Source: Phycisphaeraceae bacterium
GTDB lineage: Bacteria; Planctomycetota; Phycisphaerae; Phycisphaerales; UBA1924
Reading direction: 5' to 3'
Length of the DNA: 64,000 bases
Assembly: GCA_019636555.1 (NCBI GenBank)
Contig: JAHBXH010000001.1
Span: 2,328,928 to 2,392,927 of the forward strand
The notes under the pieces are model-generated. The model searched no databases. It was not told where the DNA came from and worked only from the letters and a program-made list of their open reading frames with translations. A program made the position numbers and the translations under genes. Each line of letters opens with the position of its first letter. Positions within the stretch are counted from its first letter, which is position 1. Of this stretch, positions 33,510-43,042 are shown in pieces.

Positions 33510-36202
33510 GCAGAATTCCCCTTCCTGCCCATCCGCAGCAGTTGCATGCGGAGCATGACCCGTTCGCCTTCGAGAAGTTGCCCCGTGCCGGTCGAGGCGC
33601 TTCGTCGCGATGCCTTCCACGACTCCAGCATCTGCTGCAGTCGACCGAGATCGGACGGGCGTTCTCTCGCGACGTTGAGCGCTGTCCACTCGACGCACGC
33701 CGACTGAAGCGCGACGGCCCGCTCCAGCGGGCCGACCGCGATCTCGCTCCGTGCCGCCAGGCGGCGGCGAATATCCGAAATACTCAGTCCCGCCGGCGCA
33801 CCTCGAATCGAGCGGGTGGCGGTCGCCATCGACGCTTCGAGTGCCTCGATCGCGACGGCAGGATCCCGCTGGTTTCCGACGGATTCGTCTCCGGCTCGAT
33901 CCGCCCACGAGTCCGCGAGTTGAGCGGCGGCGATATCGATGGCTGTTTCGTCCGGCGAGACCGGAAAGATCGCGATCGCCCGATCGAGCATCGCGACTTG
34001 CGCGGCATCCTTCCACTTTGAGCGCTTCTTCCAATTCCCCGGCGACTTTGCGACTTCCGCCACCCAGTCCGCATTCTCCGGCGTCTCCGGAATCTGCGGA
34101 AGCAAGCGAAGAGTGGCGAGGACGATCGAGGGTTCCGACGAGTGCTTTCGCACTTCGGATCGAGCCAGATCTCGGATCGAGGCCGGCGAGCCGCGTGCCG
34201 ACTCGACGACCAGAACGTCCGCAAAGAGAGAATCCGGGCTCGCGTTCGACGATTGAAATTGCTTCAATACTTCAAGCCGCCCCTGCACGGAGACGCCAGC
34301 GGCGGCGTACTCGAGCGCCTTCGAATTCGGATCCGGGCGCGGCACGTCCGCACTCGCCGTACCGAAACCCGCAGGCAGCTTGGGCGAATCCGCCGCAATG
34401 ATTCCGGATGTCCGGTCCGCGCGACCCGCCCGAAGCTCCTCGCCGGCGAGAATCGCTTGAGAAATCCGCGCGGCGGTCCACAATCGCTCCGCCGCGTTCT
34501 TTGGGACTTCGTCAAGAAGTCTCTCAGCCCAAGTGGCCCACGCAGCGACCTCTTCCGGTTCGCTCGTGATTGTCTTTCCCTGCCACGCCGACGCCAGACG
34601 CTCCCGCAAATTGCTTCGGGCTTCGGGACCCGCGCCGGGCGGCAGCACCATGGTGGAATCAACGCCCGGTGCGCTGCTGGCGACCATGGCGCGCGTGACC
34701 TCGGTGAGCAATTCGGCGGAAACCGTGGCGTCCTCGAGCCAGCCCGACAACGTCGCCTGCAATTCCTCCGAAGGACGCCAGCTCAAGGACGAAGCAAGCA
34801 CGCCTACCGACCTCGACAACTCTTGCGGCTGCACGGCGGAATTGCGAAGAAGAGATTCGAGCGCGTTCAGCGTCAGCATGTCCGTCGCGGGCTGCCTGTC
34901 GCCGAGCGCCAAGTCGCGAACTTCGACAAATCCCTCCCAGGACGCGGGACTCGTCGGGCAATCGGCGGCGATCAGCAGCGCAAGACTGCTCAGATTTCTC
35001 TCGAGCCCGACTCGAAACGCGGAGCTGATTTCGACCCTTGAACTTCGATCTCCTATGGTGGCGCCGGATTGGACTTGATCGAGAAAGGCGCGCGGGAGCT
35101 CCTTTTCCGAGAGCAATCGGCCGGTGATCGCCGCCGCGGCGGCCGCGGCGCGAACCGCCGATTTGCTGCCCGACAAGGACTGGTGAAGCGGCCGGGTGAC
35201 CGTCGAAGCGACTGGCGTCTCGAGCCTTGCGGCGCCATAACAGAAGTCGACAATCGCGGAAACGATCGAGGAGATCTCGTCCGCGCTCATCAGCGTCCAC
35301 GACTTGCCGAACGCTTCGTAGGCACGCGCAAACCGGTTGTGTGCGTTAGTGGCATCGGTTGCGAGATCGTGCGTGGCTCCTGCGAACTCCTGCGCAATGG
35401 CGCGCGGATTCCCCATTGCCAGTTCATTGGAGTCAGAGGTCTCAATACGATGAGAAGGCTCATGCCGCGTGATCTCCAGCGGCGCGGAAATGGCCGAATT
35501 CTCCGCCGACGAACCCTTCGAAATCTCGGGTCTGCGGGCGGGCGTGAGCAAAATAATGGCGGTGGCGAAGAGCACGATTCCCAATCCGCCGATCCCAAGA
35601 AGGATGATCGCATCGGCGGGAATCCCGCGAGGCTTCGCACCCACTGTGGAAGAATTGCGATCCTCGGGAGGCAATTCGCGCTTCGTGTTTCGGCTGCCGA
35701 TGCGCGTCCTCGCGGCCGGCGGGTCCAGGTGCGCTTGCGAAGGCCCGTTTCTGTTTCTCCCGGCCCACTGCACCGCGCGGACGGCGTCGCCGGGCTCCAC
35801 TCCTTTCGCGCGACACGCCATGGCGAGACGCTGCATCGCCTGCGCGTTCCAGCCCCCGCTCAGGCCGACGGCGATGTGGAGATCTCGCTCGATTGCCAAT
35901 TCGATCGGAGTTGGTGCAAAGTCAAGCGGGGCTGCATCCGACCGCCGTTGCGATGAATGACGCGAGTGTTCCGATTTCCAAATGCGAAGCAGCACGCGAA
36001 GATTCGCGGGGTCGCAAAGCTGCGCCGCGGCGGCGTGCAGCGCAAGGCTGACCTCTTCCCCCGCCGGTGTCGAACTCTGAGGGTGTTTCGCGAGCTCTGC
36101 GAGGCGGGTGTGGAGCGCCTGCAGCACCAGGAGCGGCTCGATTTCCCTTGGCTCCAGTCCGAGAAGCGAGAATGGGCCTGGGCCCGTCGGACCGAAGAAC
36201 AT
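33506..36202 (-). CDS. Large membrane-anchored protein of unknown function, ExbB/D cluster
   Basis: An 898-residue protein. Residues 1-75 have a J-domain-like spacing (FSLLGLEP, then a helix, then LCDPANLRVLL) but no HPD. A single membrane helix is at about 198-220 and about 650 helical residues follow outside, without clear TPR consensus but with repeated Ala/Leu helices. ATG at 36202 or GTG at 36208 (AAGGAT just upstream) is the start. It overlaps the following gene by GTGA and is 108 bases after the 890-residue TPR-like gene. The size, topology and location suggest a scaffold for the ExbB/D machine. No enzyme motif was found. Confidence 0.75.
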   Translation of the reverse strand: MFFGPTGPGPFSLLGLEPREIEPLLVLQALHTRLAELAKHPQSSTPAGEEVSLALHAAAAQLCDPANLRVLLRIWKSEHSRHSSQRRSDAAPLDFAPTPIELAIERDLHIAVGLSGGWNAQAMQRLAMACRAKGVEPGDAVRAVQWAGRNRNGPSQAHLDPPAARTRIGSRNTKRELPPEDRNSSTVGAKPRGIPADAIILLGIGGLGIVLFATAIILLTPARRPEISKGSSAENSAISAPLEITRHEPSHRIETSDSNELAMGNPRAIAQEFAGATHDLATDATNAHNRFARAYEAFGKSWTLMSADEISSIVSAIVDFCYGAARLETPVASTVTRPLHQSLSGSKSAVRAAAAAAAITGRLLSEKELPRAFLDQVQSGATIGDRSSRVEISSAFRVGLERNLSSLALLIAADCPTSPASWEGFVEVRDLALGDRQPATDMLTLNALESLLRNSAVQPQELSRSVGVLASSLSWRPSEELQATLSGWLEDATVSAELLTEVTRAMVASSAPGVDSTMVLPPGAGPEARSNLRERLASAWQGKTITSEPEEVAAWATWAERLLDEVPKNAAERLWTAARISQAILAGEELRAGRADRTSGIIAADSPKLPAGFGTASADVPRPDPNSKALEYAAAGVSVQGRLEVLKQFQSSNASPDSLFADVLVVESARGSPASIRDLARSEVRKHSSEPSIVLATLRLLPQIPETPENADWVAEVAKSPGNWKKRSKWKDAAQVAMLDRAIAIFPVSPDETAIDIAAAQLADSWADRAGDESVGNQRDPAVAIEALEASMATATRSIRGAPAGLSISDIRRRLAARSEIAVGPLERAVALQSACVEWTALNVARERPSDLGRLQQMLESWKASRRSASTGTGQLLEGERVMLRMQLLRMGRKGNSA

Positions 36203-36310
36203 CGGCACGGGATCCTTTCGGGGCTCGCGTCGTCGAGAAGTGGAAGATGGGATCTTTTCGCTCAGAAATAGGCTCCACAACAACGATGCGCACGAGCGCA
36301 CCGCGAGACA

Positions 36311-38983
36311 TCATGCCGGGGGCGCAGCGAGTCGCTCCCGGAGTTCCCGGAACTTCGGAGCCCACGTCGTCGGCCCGAAGTTGGGATGCGACAATTCGAA
36401 GAGTTTGAACGCGTCGCGCGCCGCAGCCGGATCGGACTTCAACATCAGAATGATCGAACGATATCTCGCCTCGAACCAGCCGAGCTGATCCTCACGCAGA
36501 CCGGAGACCAGCAACTTCCAGCACTCGAGCGCTGTCGCTTCATCCCCGACCTGCTCGCTCATTTCGGCAAGGCGGCGCAGGCTGGATGTGAACCGCCCTC
36601 CCTGCTCGTACATCGCCCGATCGATCCGCAGCGCGAGATCCCGAAATTGACTTCCACCCGTTTCATGAAAGACAGAGGCTGCCGCACCCGCGACCTCGTC
36701 TCGGAGCGCGTTTGCGCGCGCGTCGAATTGCTTCTGATCGTCCAGCGATCGCACGACATCTTCTCCAACGGCCACGATGCGCCGCGCCGCTTCGACATCG
36801 GTCGGCGCCGCATGGAACGCTTCGATGGCACGCCGAAGCGCAAGCAGCCGCGCGCTCTGAGCGAATCCGGAGGAGGATTCTTTGAGCGAAAAGATCGCCG
36901 CTTCCAATTCGGAATCATTCCCGGCGCTAACCGCGAGTTGAACGCGGCGAAACGCGAGTTCATCAACAAGGTCCGAGATCGGGAAACCGCACAGTTCGGC
37001 GACGCGCGGAATCTCGATAAGCAAACGCCTCGCACGCTCCGCATCCGGCGTTAAAAGTCCGAGAGCCGCTTCGAGTTGCTGACGGGCGATGAGGATGGCC
37101 CGCTGCGCCTGCGTCTGGCGCCGTGAACCCTCCGATGCGATCGCGGCGTCTCGCTCCGCCGGGTACACCTGATCCGAAATCTCGAGGAATCTGGTGAGCG
37201 TCTCGTCCCGATCCGACGGCGCCGCGCCTCTTGCGATACGGAAGAGAATCGTTGAAGCCTGAACCCTTGCTTCCTGCCAGAGAGGAGAACTCTCCGGGAC
37301 GCTGAGAAGCGATTCCACGACTTCCTTGTCCGAGAACTTGCCGATCCCTGCGCGCTTGAGCAGAAGGCGCGCCGCCTGCTCTGTTCTCGGGTATGTCGAA
37401 ACAAAGAGCACCGCCGCCCCGTCCCTCCGATCGGCGAGGTCCTTCCTTCCGGATTCGAACGCGCGATCGAGCGCCACGACCTCATACCAGAGCGCTTCGC
37501 GACGGGAATCGTCCTGCTTGGATCGGCGCGCAACCTTGGCGAATTGATCCGCTGCCTGGGCAAAATCGCCCGCGTAGAAGAGACTCATCCCCGCGTTGAG
37601 CGCAGCTCTCTCGGCATCGGACTCAAACGCCGAAGCGTCCGGCGCCGATGCGGCGGCGTCGAACAGCGCCGCGGCACGCCGATAAGCGCGAACAATTTCA
37701 GCGTCAGTAGCCGGCTCGCTGTCCCGACCGACATCGCGGTGTTTCGCACGCGCGGAATCAAATTCCTGCAGCGCCCGGACGTATTGCGCGATGAATCCTT
37801 CGGAAGAAAGCGCGCCGGTCCCGAATCGCTTGGATAGCGCCACAACGTAACCGGTTTGCCCGCGCGAGATGAGATCGGCGAGCGCCAGTCGACCGAGCTC
37901 CGTGCGCACCGCCTCGCCTCCTGGTTCGGGGCCGTTCGCCCCTTCGAGCGCGACGACCGCGAGAAGGACGGCCTCGGCGGTTTCCAGAGGTGCGGTCACT
38001 TTTCCCTGCGGAGCGCGTGTTCGCCGCACCCACGCCGCGAGTTCGTTCCAGCGCGAGCTCGGACCCAGAACCGCGATTCTCCGCGAAAGGAGCTGCGCAC
38101 GGACGCTGGCGGGCACGTTGTCCGCCGTCGACAGCTCGTCCAGCCAGCGGAGCGCCTCGGCATCGTTTCCCAACAACGCGAGGCACGTCGCGGTTCCAAG
38201 ACAGGCCCGGGCGATATGCTCGTACGAGAGCAGAGAGCGCGGCAATCTATCCAAACTTGGAGTCTTCTTGTCCGGCGCGTTCAGCAGTGCGCCGAAGTGA
38301 ACCAGCGCTTCGCCCGCAGCTTCCCGCTCACCGGTCAACTGGGCGATGTAGCAGTCGCTCCATCCTGCGTAGTAGTGCGCCAAGGACTTGACGCGCCTCG
38401 CATCCTGCAGCTGGCGCTTGGCGTCTTCTTCATCGGCGTAGCTGAGATCGCCACGGGCGTGGATCTGATCATCGAGTGCGCGTGCCTTTGCGTTGGCGGC
38501 TTGCGCGATCTCGGAAAACTCGATCGCGAGTCGCTTGAGCGAAGCGATAGCTTCCGCCGCATCGGATTCGGTGCCCAGCCGCAAACGCTGGCGCTCGGCA
38601 ACCTGTTCGGCCGAGAGATACTCGGCCTTGAGCAGGTTGATGCGGAGTGCCGCGAGTTCCGGACGCGGATTGTCCTTGAGCAGCAAGCGGGAGCGTTCGC
38701 GAATGGCGGCACGTTTTTCGGCCGGCAGCGATTCCAGCAGCGTTTCGTACGCTGATGCCAGATCCGAAAGAATGCGGGATCGCTCGGCCCCCGAAGTGGA
38801 GAGCAGCCGCTTTTCGAGCGAATAGACACGCATCGTGAGCAGCCCGCGCTGCTTGAGATACTCGTCCAGCGCTGCGTCGTTGAGCGCATGATCCGGCGTC
38901 GGGGCGGCCAGCCTCGCACCGGCCACGGTGGCCGCGAGCAGAGCCGGGATCACAGCAGGAATGAGATCAAGGAGTCGGCGCAT
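36311..38983 (-). CDS. Large exported TPR-like repeat protein, ExbB/D cluster
   Basis: An 890-residue protein with a signal peptide or N-terminal anchor (residues about 5-25) and helical repeats over nearly its whole length. Several units look like TPRs (ALRWLDEL, ALNAGMSLFYAGDFAQAADQFAKVARRS, TALECWKLLVSGL). It is probably a periplasmic scaffold, by analogy with YbgF/CpoB, which works with Tol-Pal. The start overlaps the preceding ExbD stop by 17 bases, indicating coupling. No catalytic residues were recognised. Confidence 0.78.
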   Translation of the reverse strand: MRRLLDLIPAVIPALLAATVAGARLAAPTPDHALNDAALDEYLKQRGLLTMRVYSLEKRLLSTSGAERSRILSDLASAYETLLESLPAEKRAAIRERSRLLLKDNPRPELAALRINLLKAEYLSAEQVAERQRLRLGTESDAAEAIASLKRLAIEFSEIAQAANAKARALDDQIHARGDLSYADEEDAKRQLQDARRVKSLAHYYAGWSDCYIAQLTGEREAAGEALVHFGALLNAPDKKTPSLDRLPRSLLSYEHIARACLGTATCLALLGNDAEALRWLDELSTADNVPASVRAQLLSRRIAVLGPSSRWNELAAWVRRTRAPQGKVTAPLETAEAVLLAVVALEGANGPEPGGEAVRTELGRLALADLISRGQTGYVVALSKRFGTGALSSEGFIAQYVRALQEFDSARAKHRDVGRDSEPATDAEIVRAYRRAAALFDAAASAPDASAFESDAERAALNAGMSLFYAGDFAQAADQFAKVARRSKQDDSRREALWYEVVALDRAFESGRKDLADRRDGAAVLFVSTYPRTEQAARLLLKRAGIGKFSDKEVVESLLSVPESSPLWQEARVQASTILFRIARGAAPSDRDETLTRFLEISDQVYPAERDAAIASEGSRRQTQAQRAILIARQQLEAALGLLTPDAERARRLLIEIPRVAELCGFPISDLVDELAFRRVQLAVSAGNDSELEAAIFSLKESSSGFAQSARLLALRRAIEAFHAAPTDVEAARRIVAVGEDVVRSLDDQKQFDARANALRDEVAGAAASVFHETGGSQFRDLALRIDRAMYEQGGRFTSSLRRLAEMSEQVGDEATALECWKLLVSGLREDQLGWFEARYRSIILMLKSDPAAARDAFKLFELSHPNFGPTTWAPKFRELRERLAAPPA

Positions 38984-39386
38984 AGCTCACACGATCGAAT
39001 CCCGCGTCTTTCGCGGCTTGCATGGCGGCGGCGATATCGCCCACAAATGTGTTCGCGTCTGATCGAACGATTAGTCCACCCTGCTTGGGAGATTGAGCGA
39101 GGGCGACCACCAGCGCGTCGAACGACGGCAGGTCACGCTGCCCGATTCTGAACACCACGCTGGATCCGGCGCGAGCCACACGTAGTGAGACCGGCGGCAG
39201 ATCGGGCGCCTTCGCGCCGGGAGCAGCGGCCTTCTCGAGTCCCGCGGAAATCCGAGATTCCGGCGCCGTCAGAGTTCCGGCGAGCATGAGATAAAGCAGA
39301 AGGAACAAAACAATGTCGATGAACGCGACGAGCGACAGCCGCGGGATCGATCGAATGCCTCGCTCCTCTGATCGGCGGAAGTTCAA
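38967..39386 (-). CDS. ExbD/TolR-family proton channel subunit
   Basis: A 139-residue protein with one N-terminal membrane helix (about 18-40, LSLVAFIDIVLFLLLYLML) and a short periplasmic domain. Asp24 in FID is at the place of the essential proton-carrying Asp of ExbD. It starts with TTG at 39386 inside the stop of the other exbD gene (four-base overlap). The periplasmic domain has the ExbD-like ending (LIVRSDANTFVGDIAAAMQAAKDAGF). Two different ExbD subunits beside one ExbB is the normal state of several planctomycete clusters. Confidence 0.9.
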   Translation of the reverse strand: MNFRRSEERGIRSIPRLSLVAFIDIVLFLLLYLMLAGTLTAPESRISAGLEKAAAPGAKAPDLPPVSLRVARAGSSVVFRIGQRDLPSFDALVVALAQSPKQGGLIVRSDANTFVGDIAAAMQAAKDAGFDRVSYAPTP

Positions 39387-39865
39387 GGCTTTGACCCTCC
39401 TCCGCTTTCGAGCGAAGAGGCGCCTCGCGACCGGTGCGCTTCACCGGTCGTGGCCAGCCGCCAGCTGTCCACCCCTTCGGCGCTGAGCGCACCGGCGAGT
39501 TTCTGCAATTGCGGCGCGGGCGTCGATCGATCGGCCCGAATGATGACGTCGAGAAAGTTTCCTGTGCGTTCAGCACGCTGCCGGTCGATCGCCACCATCG
39601 TCGTGAGGCGTTCCAGCGGATAGTTTCGTCCGGCGACCGAAAGCCGGCCGTCTTTCTCGAGATCGATGACCACCGCCGCGTCCGCCGCCGAATCCGGTCT
39701 TGGATGGGCGTCGCCGGGCTGACGCGGAAGGTCGAGATCGCGCTGGGCAATTCGCGAAAACTGCGAAGACATCATGAAGAAAATGGTGAGCAGGAGGACG
39801 ACGTCGATCATCGATGTGATGTCGAAGCCGGCTTCGGGCATTTCTTTGTTGCGGTTAAATCGCAT
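39383..39865 (-). CDS. ExbD/TolR-family proton channel subunit
   Basis: A 160-residue protein with membrane helix at about 14-36 and the conserved Asp21 in MIDVVLLLTIFF, matching the proton-relay Asp of ExbD/TolR. The periplasmic domain has a C-terminal Ser/Gly-rich tail. It follows the exbB gene by 18 bases and overlaps the second exbD gene. With ExbB it should form a proton channel that powers an envelope partner, here possibly the vWA protein or the large scaffold proteins. Confidence 0.92.
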   Translation of the reverse strand: MRFNRNKEMPEAGFDITSMIDVVLLLTIFFMMSSQFSRIAQRDLDLPRQPGDAHPRPDSAADAAVVIDLEKDGRLSVAGRNYPLERLTTMVAIDRQRAERTGNFLDVIIRADRSTPAPQLQKLAGALSAEGVDSWRLATTGEAHRSRGASSLESGGGSKP

Positions 39866-39883
39866 TTCGATTGGAACAACAGA

Positions 39884-40630
39884 TCAGGCGACTTCCACGG
39901 GTTCGGGGTTTTCGCTCGCGATTCGCGGAGACCGTCTCTCAGAGCCCGGGGTGCTCAGCGTCGCCGCGAGGTCTTCCACGATTTCGCCAACAGCGGCGGC
40001 AAGCCTTTCGACGCGCCGGCGAAGGATCGTGTACAGCACCGTGCAGGGAATCGCCACGAGCAGCCCCTGCGCCGTCGTCACAAGTGCGAGCGACATGTAG
40101 TTTGATAGTTCGTTCGAGCGAGCGGCGCCCTCGAGCTGGCCGATCGTCGCGAACGCCCCGATCATGCCGATCGTGGTGCCCAAAAGCCCCATCATCGGAC
40201 CGATGGCCGCGATGATGGCGATGCCATCGGTAGTACGGATCAGCTTTTCAACCTCTTTCGTCCCGGAATCTTCGAGCGCTGTTCGCAACTCAAGAAGCCC
40301 GAAACTGGAGCGGGAACATCTCGTGAGCGCGGCCGCGAAGGTATTGGCCAGGAAGCTCTTGTTCTCGTCTCGCCTGCAGAATTCGATCGCCCCGGCAGTG
40401 TCGGCGCGTTGGAGCCGTTCCTCGAGCCCGAGCACCACTTCGGTCGGCGCCATCACCGACATGCGCACCTTCAGAAGATGCGCGATCAGCAGCGCCACCG
40501 CCACAATCGAGAGCAACACCAGCAGGTAGCCGATTAATCCGCCGGCCTGGATGTACTCGAGCAGTGAGCGGCGCGAGGCGCCGGCCGCGGCCTCAGCCAG
40601 AGTGAAGGGAAATCCTCCGAACAATGTCAT
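39884..40630 (-). CDS. MotA/TolQ/ExbB-family proton channel protein
   Basis: A 248-residue membrane protein with three hydrophobic segments: about 30-52, 135-160 (GIAIIAAIGPMMGLLGTTIGMIGAF) and 180-205 (ALVTTAQGLLVAIPCTVLYTIL), the usual MotA_ExbB domain with GLLGTxxGM and the TTAxGLxVAIP motif. ATG 40630 shares one base with the stop of the preceding gene (TGATG) and has AAGGAG five bases upstream. It pairs with the two ExbD subunits encoded downstream to conduct protons. Confidence 0.94.
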   Translation of the reverse strand: MTLFGGFPFTLAEAAAGASRRSLLEYIQAGGLIGYLLVLLSIVAVALLIAHLLKVRMSVMAPTEVVLGLEERLQRADTAGAIEFCRRDENKSFLANTFAAALTRCSRSSFGLLELRTALEDSGTKEVEKLIRTTDGIAIIAAIGPMMGLLGTTIGMIGAFATIGQLEGAARSNELSNYMSLALVTTAQGLLVAIPCTVLYTILRRRVERLAAAVGEIVEDLAATLSTPGSERRSPRIASENPEPVEVA

Positions 40631-41814
40631 CACGGCTCCTTCGCGGACGAATCCGGGGTTGGGGTCGGGGCTGAAACGGGGGCGGCCGGCGATCCGGCTG
40701 AAACCTGCGCAAGAGCGCGACGGACCGCCGCAACTCCCGGAGAATCCAGAATGACATCGCCGACGAAGCGCCGCTCGAGATCTTCGAGAACCGCACGCGC
40801 GCCTTCAAAATCAGAAAGCACGACAAGTCCGTGCGCGGCGCTGACCAGAGCCAGCGATACTCCCGCGCCGAGCGGCAGGGAATCCGCGGGGCGCGACGCG
40901 ATCCAGAAAAGATTGAGTATGCCCGAGCGCCGTTCGTCGGCGCCCGGCTCGAGTAGCAGCGATCTCCCAAGCGCAAGGCGAATCCAAATCTGCTTCCACA
41001 TCGGCACATCGGATGCCAGGCGCGACGAAAGCCGCTGTCGCGCCTCCGCTCGAACCATCGGATCCTCCGATTCAGCAAGTACCATCTCTCCGGCCAAGTT
41101 CGCCCATCCGGGATCCTTGAGGGCAGAGGAAGGGTCCAGTCCCCATGCCTGTCCGGTGTCGCGCCGGGCCGCGACCGTGTAGATCAGCACCAGGTCATCG
41201 CCTGTTGGATGCGTGACGGGCTTTCCCGAAGGCACGACCGCTTGGGCCGCCAGCCCCCGTACCGCCGTCGAATCTGTCCAGATTGGCGGCATCGCTTCAA
41301 TCCAGATTCCGGAGCCTTCAGAAATGCCGAGTCGGGATCGCTGGATGGCAAGTTGCTCAGGCGAAACTTGACCAGCCTGCCGCACCCATTCGGTCCAGGG
41401 TTCCACGGCGGTCGCGAACGCTCCGCGATGCGCCCGGCAGGCGGCGAGCCCGGATGCGACCTCGGCACGCGTGGGGCCAGAGACGCCGCTGGTGCGTGTC
41501 CACAGCTTTTCGAACAGCGGTTCGGCGCCCCCTTCGTCTTCCCGGCTCAATCTCGCGCTCGCGCGCCAAAGGTCTGTTGCGAGCGCGCGCTGCTCTTCAA
41601 ACTTCAGAGCAAGAGGACCCGTCACCGCTCGAACCTGCGACAGGGACTCGACCCGGCTCGGCCGACCCCGCTCTTCAGCGATTGTGACTCCTGCGGGCGA
41701 AACATCGGAGATCGCCATGCGGGCGCCGCTACGGAGCTGGGCGAACGAATCCTCGGCGCGGGCTCCGAATGCGGTCGCTCCGCACGTCACGAGCAGCAGC
41801 AACGACCGAATCAT
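40630..41814 (-). CDS. Secreted protein of unknown function, ExbB/D cluster
   Basis: A 394-residue protein with a signal peptide (residues 1-20, GARA end) and no recognised domain. Residues 60-230 contain helical, TPR-like parts (RAEVASGLAACRAHRGAFATAVEPW) and the C-terminus is Pro/Ser-rich. GGAG lies seven bases before the ATG at 41814, which overlaps the vWA gene stop (ATGA). Position between the vWA protein and ExbB points to a periplasmic adaptor role; this is inference. Confidence 0.75.
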   Translation of the reverse strand: MIRSLLLLVTCGATAFGARAEDSFAQLRSGARMAISDVSPAGVTIAEERGRPSRVESLSQVRAVTGPLALKFEEQRALATDLWRASARLSREDEGGAEPLFEKLWTRTSGVSGPTRAEVASGLAACRAHRGAFATAVEPWTEWVRQAGQVSPEQLAIQRSRLGISEGSGIWIEAMPPIWTDSTAVRGLAAQAVVPSGKPVTHPTGDDLVLIYTVAARRDTGQAWGLDPSSALKDPGWANLAGEMVLAESEDPMVRAEARQRLSSRLASDVPMWKQIWIRLALGRSLLLEPGADERRSGILNLFWIASRPADSLPLGAGVSLALVSAAHGLVVLSDFEGARAVLEDLERRFVGDVILDSPGVAAVRRALAQVSAGSPAAPVSAPTPTPDSSAKEP

Positions 41815-42788
41815 GGCCTTGCTCCGGAGATGAAGGTGTAGGTCCCCCTGGACTGGGTCGCGATACGGCGCATCTGCAGCTCGGACTCGCGGCTCATGAA
41901 GGCGATGCAGTGAATCGGGATTCGAGGAGAATTCATCCGCGCGATCTCATCCGCCACCGAAGCGTCAAATTCTCCGTCGGTCATGAAATAAATCGCGTCG
42001 GGCCTCGGCCGCAGTTTGAACGCGGCGCGGAATGCGTTGATCGGGATCGTCCCGCCGCGCGGATTCAATCCGGCGATGCACCGTCGTGCCCAGCGCTTTC
42101 TCTCCTCGATCGCCTGCGACCAGTCGCGCGCGTTCCCGAGCGGCGTGGCATCGTCAGAAAACGTGAAGACCGCAAAGGTTGATGTCTCGACAAGATTCTG
42201 AATCGAGCGGACGAGTTGAGCGCGGAGAGCGTCGATCTTGCCGCCGACGCTCATGGACCCCGACACATCGACAATGAAGACAAACCGACTGCCCGTGGCC
42301 TCGACACCGAAAAACGAGGCGCCGCCGCCGCCTCCTCCTAGGCCCAGACCGTCCCCCATCGCCTCGTTGGCGGACACGTTCCCCGCGCCCGAGAGAGCGC
42401 CCGATTCCAGATTCTCGGTTTGAGCCAGCGATGGATCACGCGGCACATCGAGCGGTTGCTCCGGGCTCATCTCCCGAAGTTCCGACGCAAGGTCGCCGGA
42501 CGACGGCGTCGAGATCTCGATCGAACCCGCCATCAGGTCGCTCAACTCGGGCCCTCGCATCAGCGCAAGCCCCGGCGGTTCGTCCGGACCGGCTGAAGCT
42601 GTGCCACCGATTCCGTAGAACACGCGTGAAGAGATCAGCAACCCGACAAAGTGAAAGAGCAGCGACAAGATCAGCCCGACGAGCAGCGCCCGGCGAGCGA
42701 GCCGGAACACCAGGTGGGATGTCGGCTCGGCCGCAACGGCTCCGTCAGCAGTCGTCAGTTCTGATTCTGGATCGAAGACCTGCTCCAT
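41811..42788 (-). CDS. Membrane-anchored von Willebrand factor A protein, ExbB/D cluster
   Basis: A 325-residue protein. A short cytoplasmic N-terminus is followed by one membrane helix (about 33-53), a Pro/Ser/Gly-rich stalk (55-165, with a GGGGGG run) and a vWA domain (168-325) with an intact MIDAS motif DVSGSMS (174-180) and the later TDGE. Topology (N-in, one helix, flexible stalk, folded periplasmic domain) is like TonB or TolA, but with a vWA head instead. It is the first gene of a tightly overlapping run leading to ExbB and ExbD. Metal-dependent protein binding is expected of the vWA domain. Confidence 0.88.
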   Translation of the reverse strand: MEQVFDPESELTTADGAVAAEPTSHLVFRLARRALLVGLILSLLFHFVGLLISSRVFYGIGGTASAGPDEPPGLALMRGPELSDLMAGSIEISTPSSGDLASELREMSPEQPLDVPRDPSLAQTENLESGALSGAGNVSANEAMGDGLGLGGGGGGASFFGVEATGSRFVFIVDVSGSMSVGGKIDALRAQLVRSIQNLVETSTFAVFTFSDDATPLGNARDWSQAIEERKRWARRCIAGLNPRGGTIPINAFRAAFKLRPRPDAIYFMTDGEFDASVADEIARMNSPRIPIHCIAFMSRESELQMRRIATQSRGTYTFISGARP

Positions 42789-43042
42789 GGAATGGAATTA
42801 TGGCTTCACCGGAAGCTTCCGCCTGTGGGGGTACAGCACCAAGGCCGCCTTCCCGCGACTGGCCCAGGCTCCTGACTGTTCCACAAACCAGAGCGATTGG
42901 TTGCTTTCGAGGCAAGAATCGGCATCGGAAGATCGCCCAAAGTCAAGAAAAACTCGACTTCGAGGACCACAAGGGCCGCGCAAGGTTGACGCGCGAAGCC
43001 CCTTCGGTTTCAATGCCCGGTTCGAACGATCAAGGAGCGACG

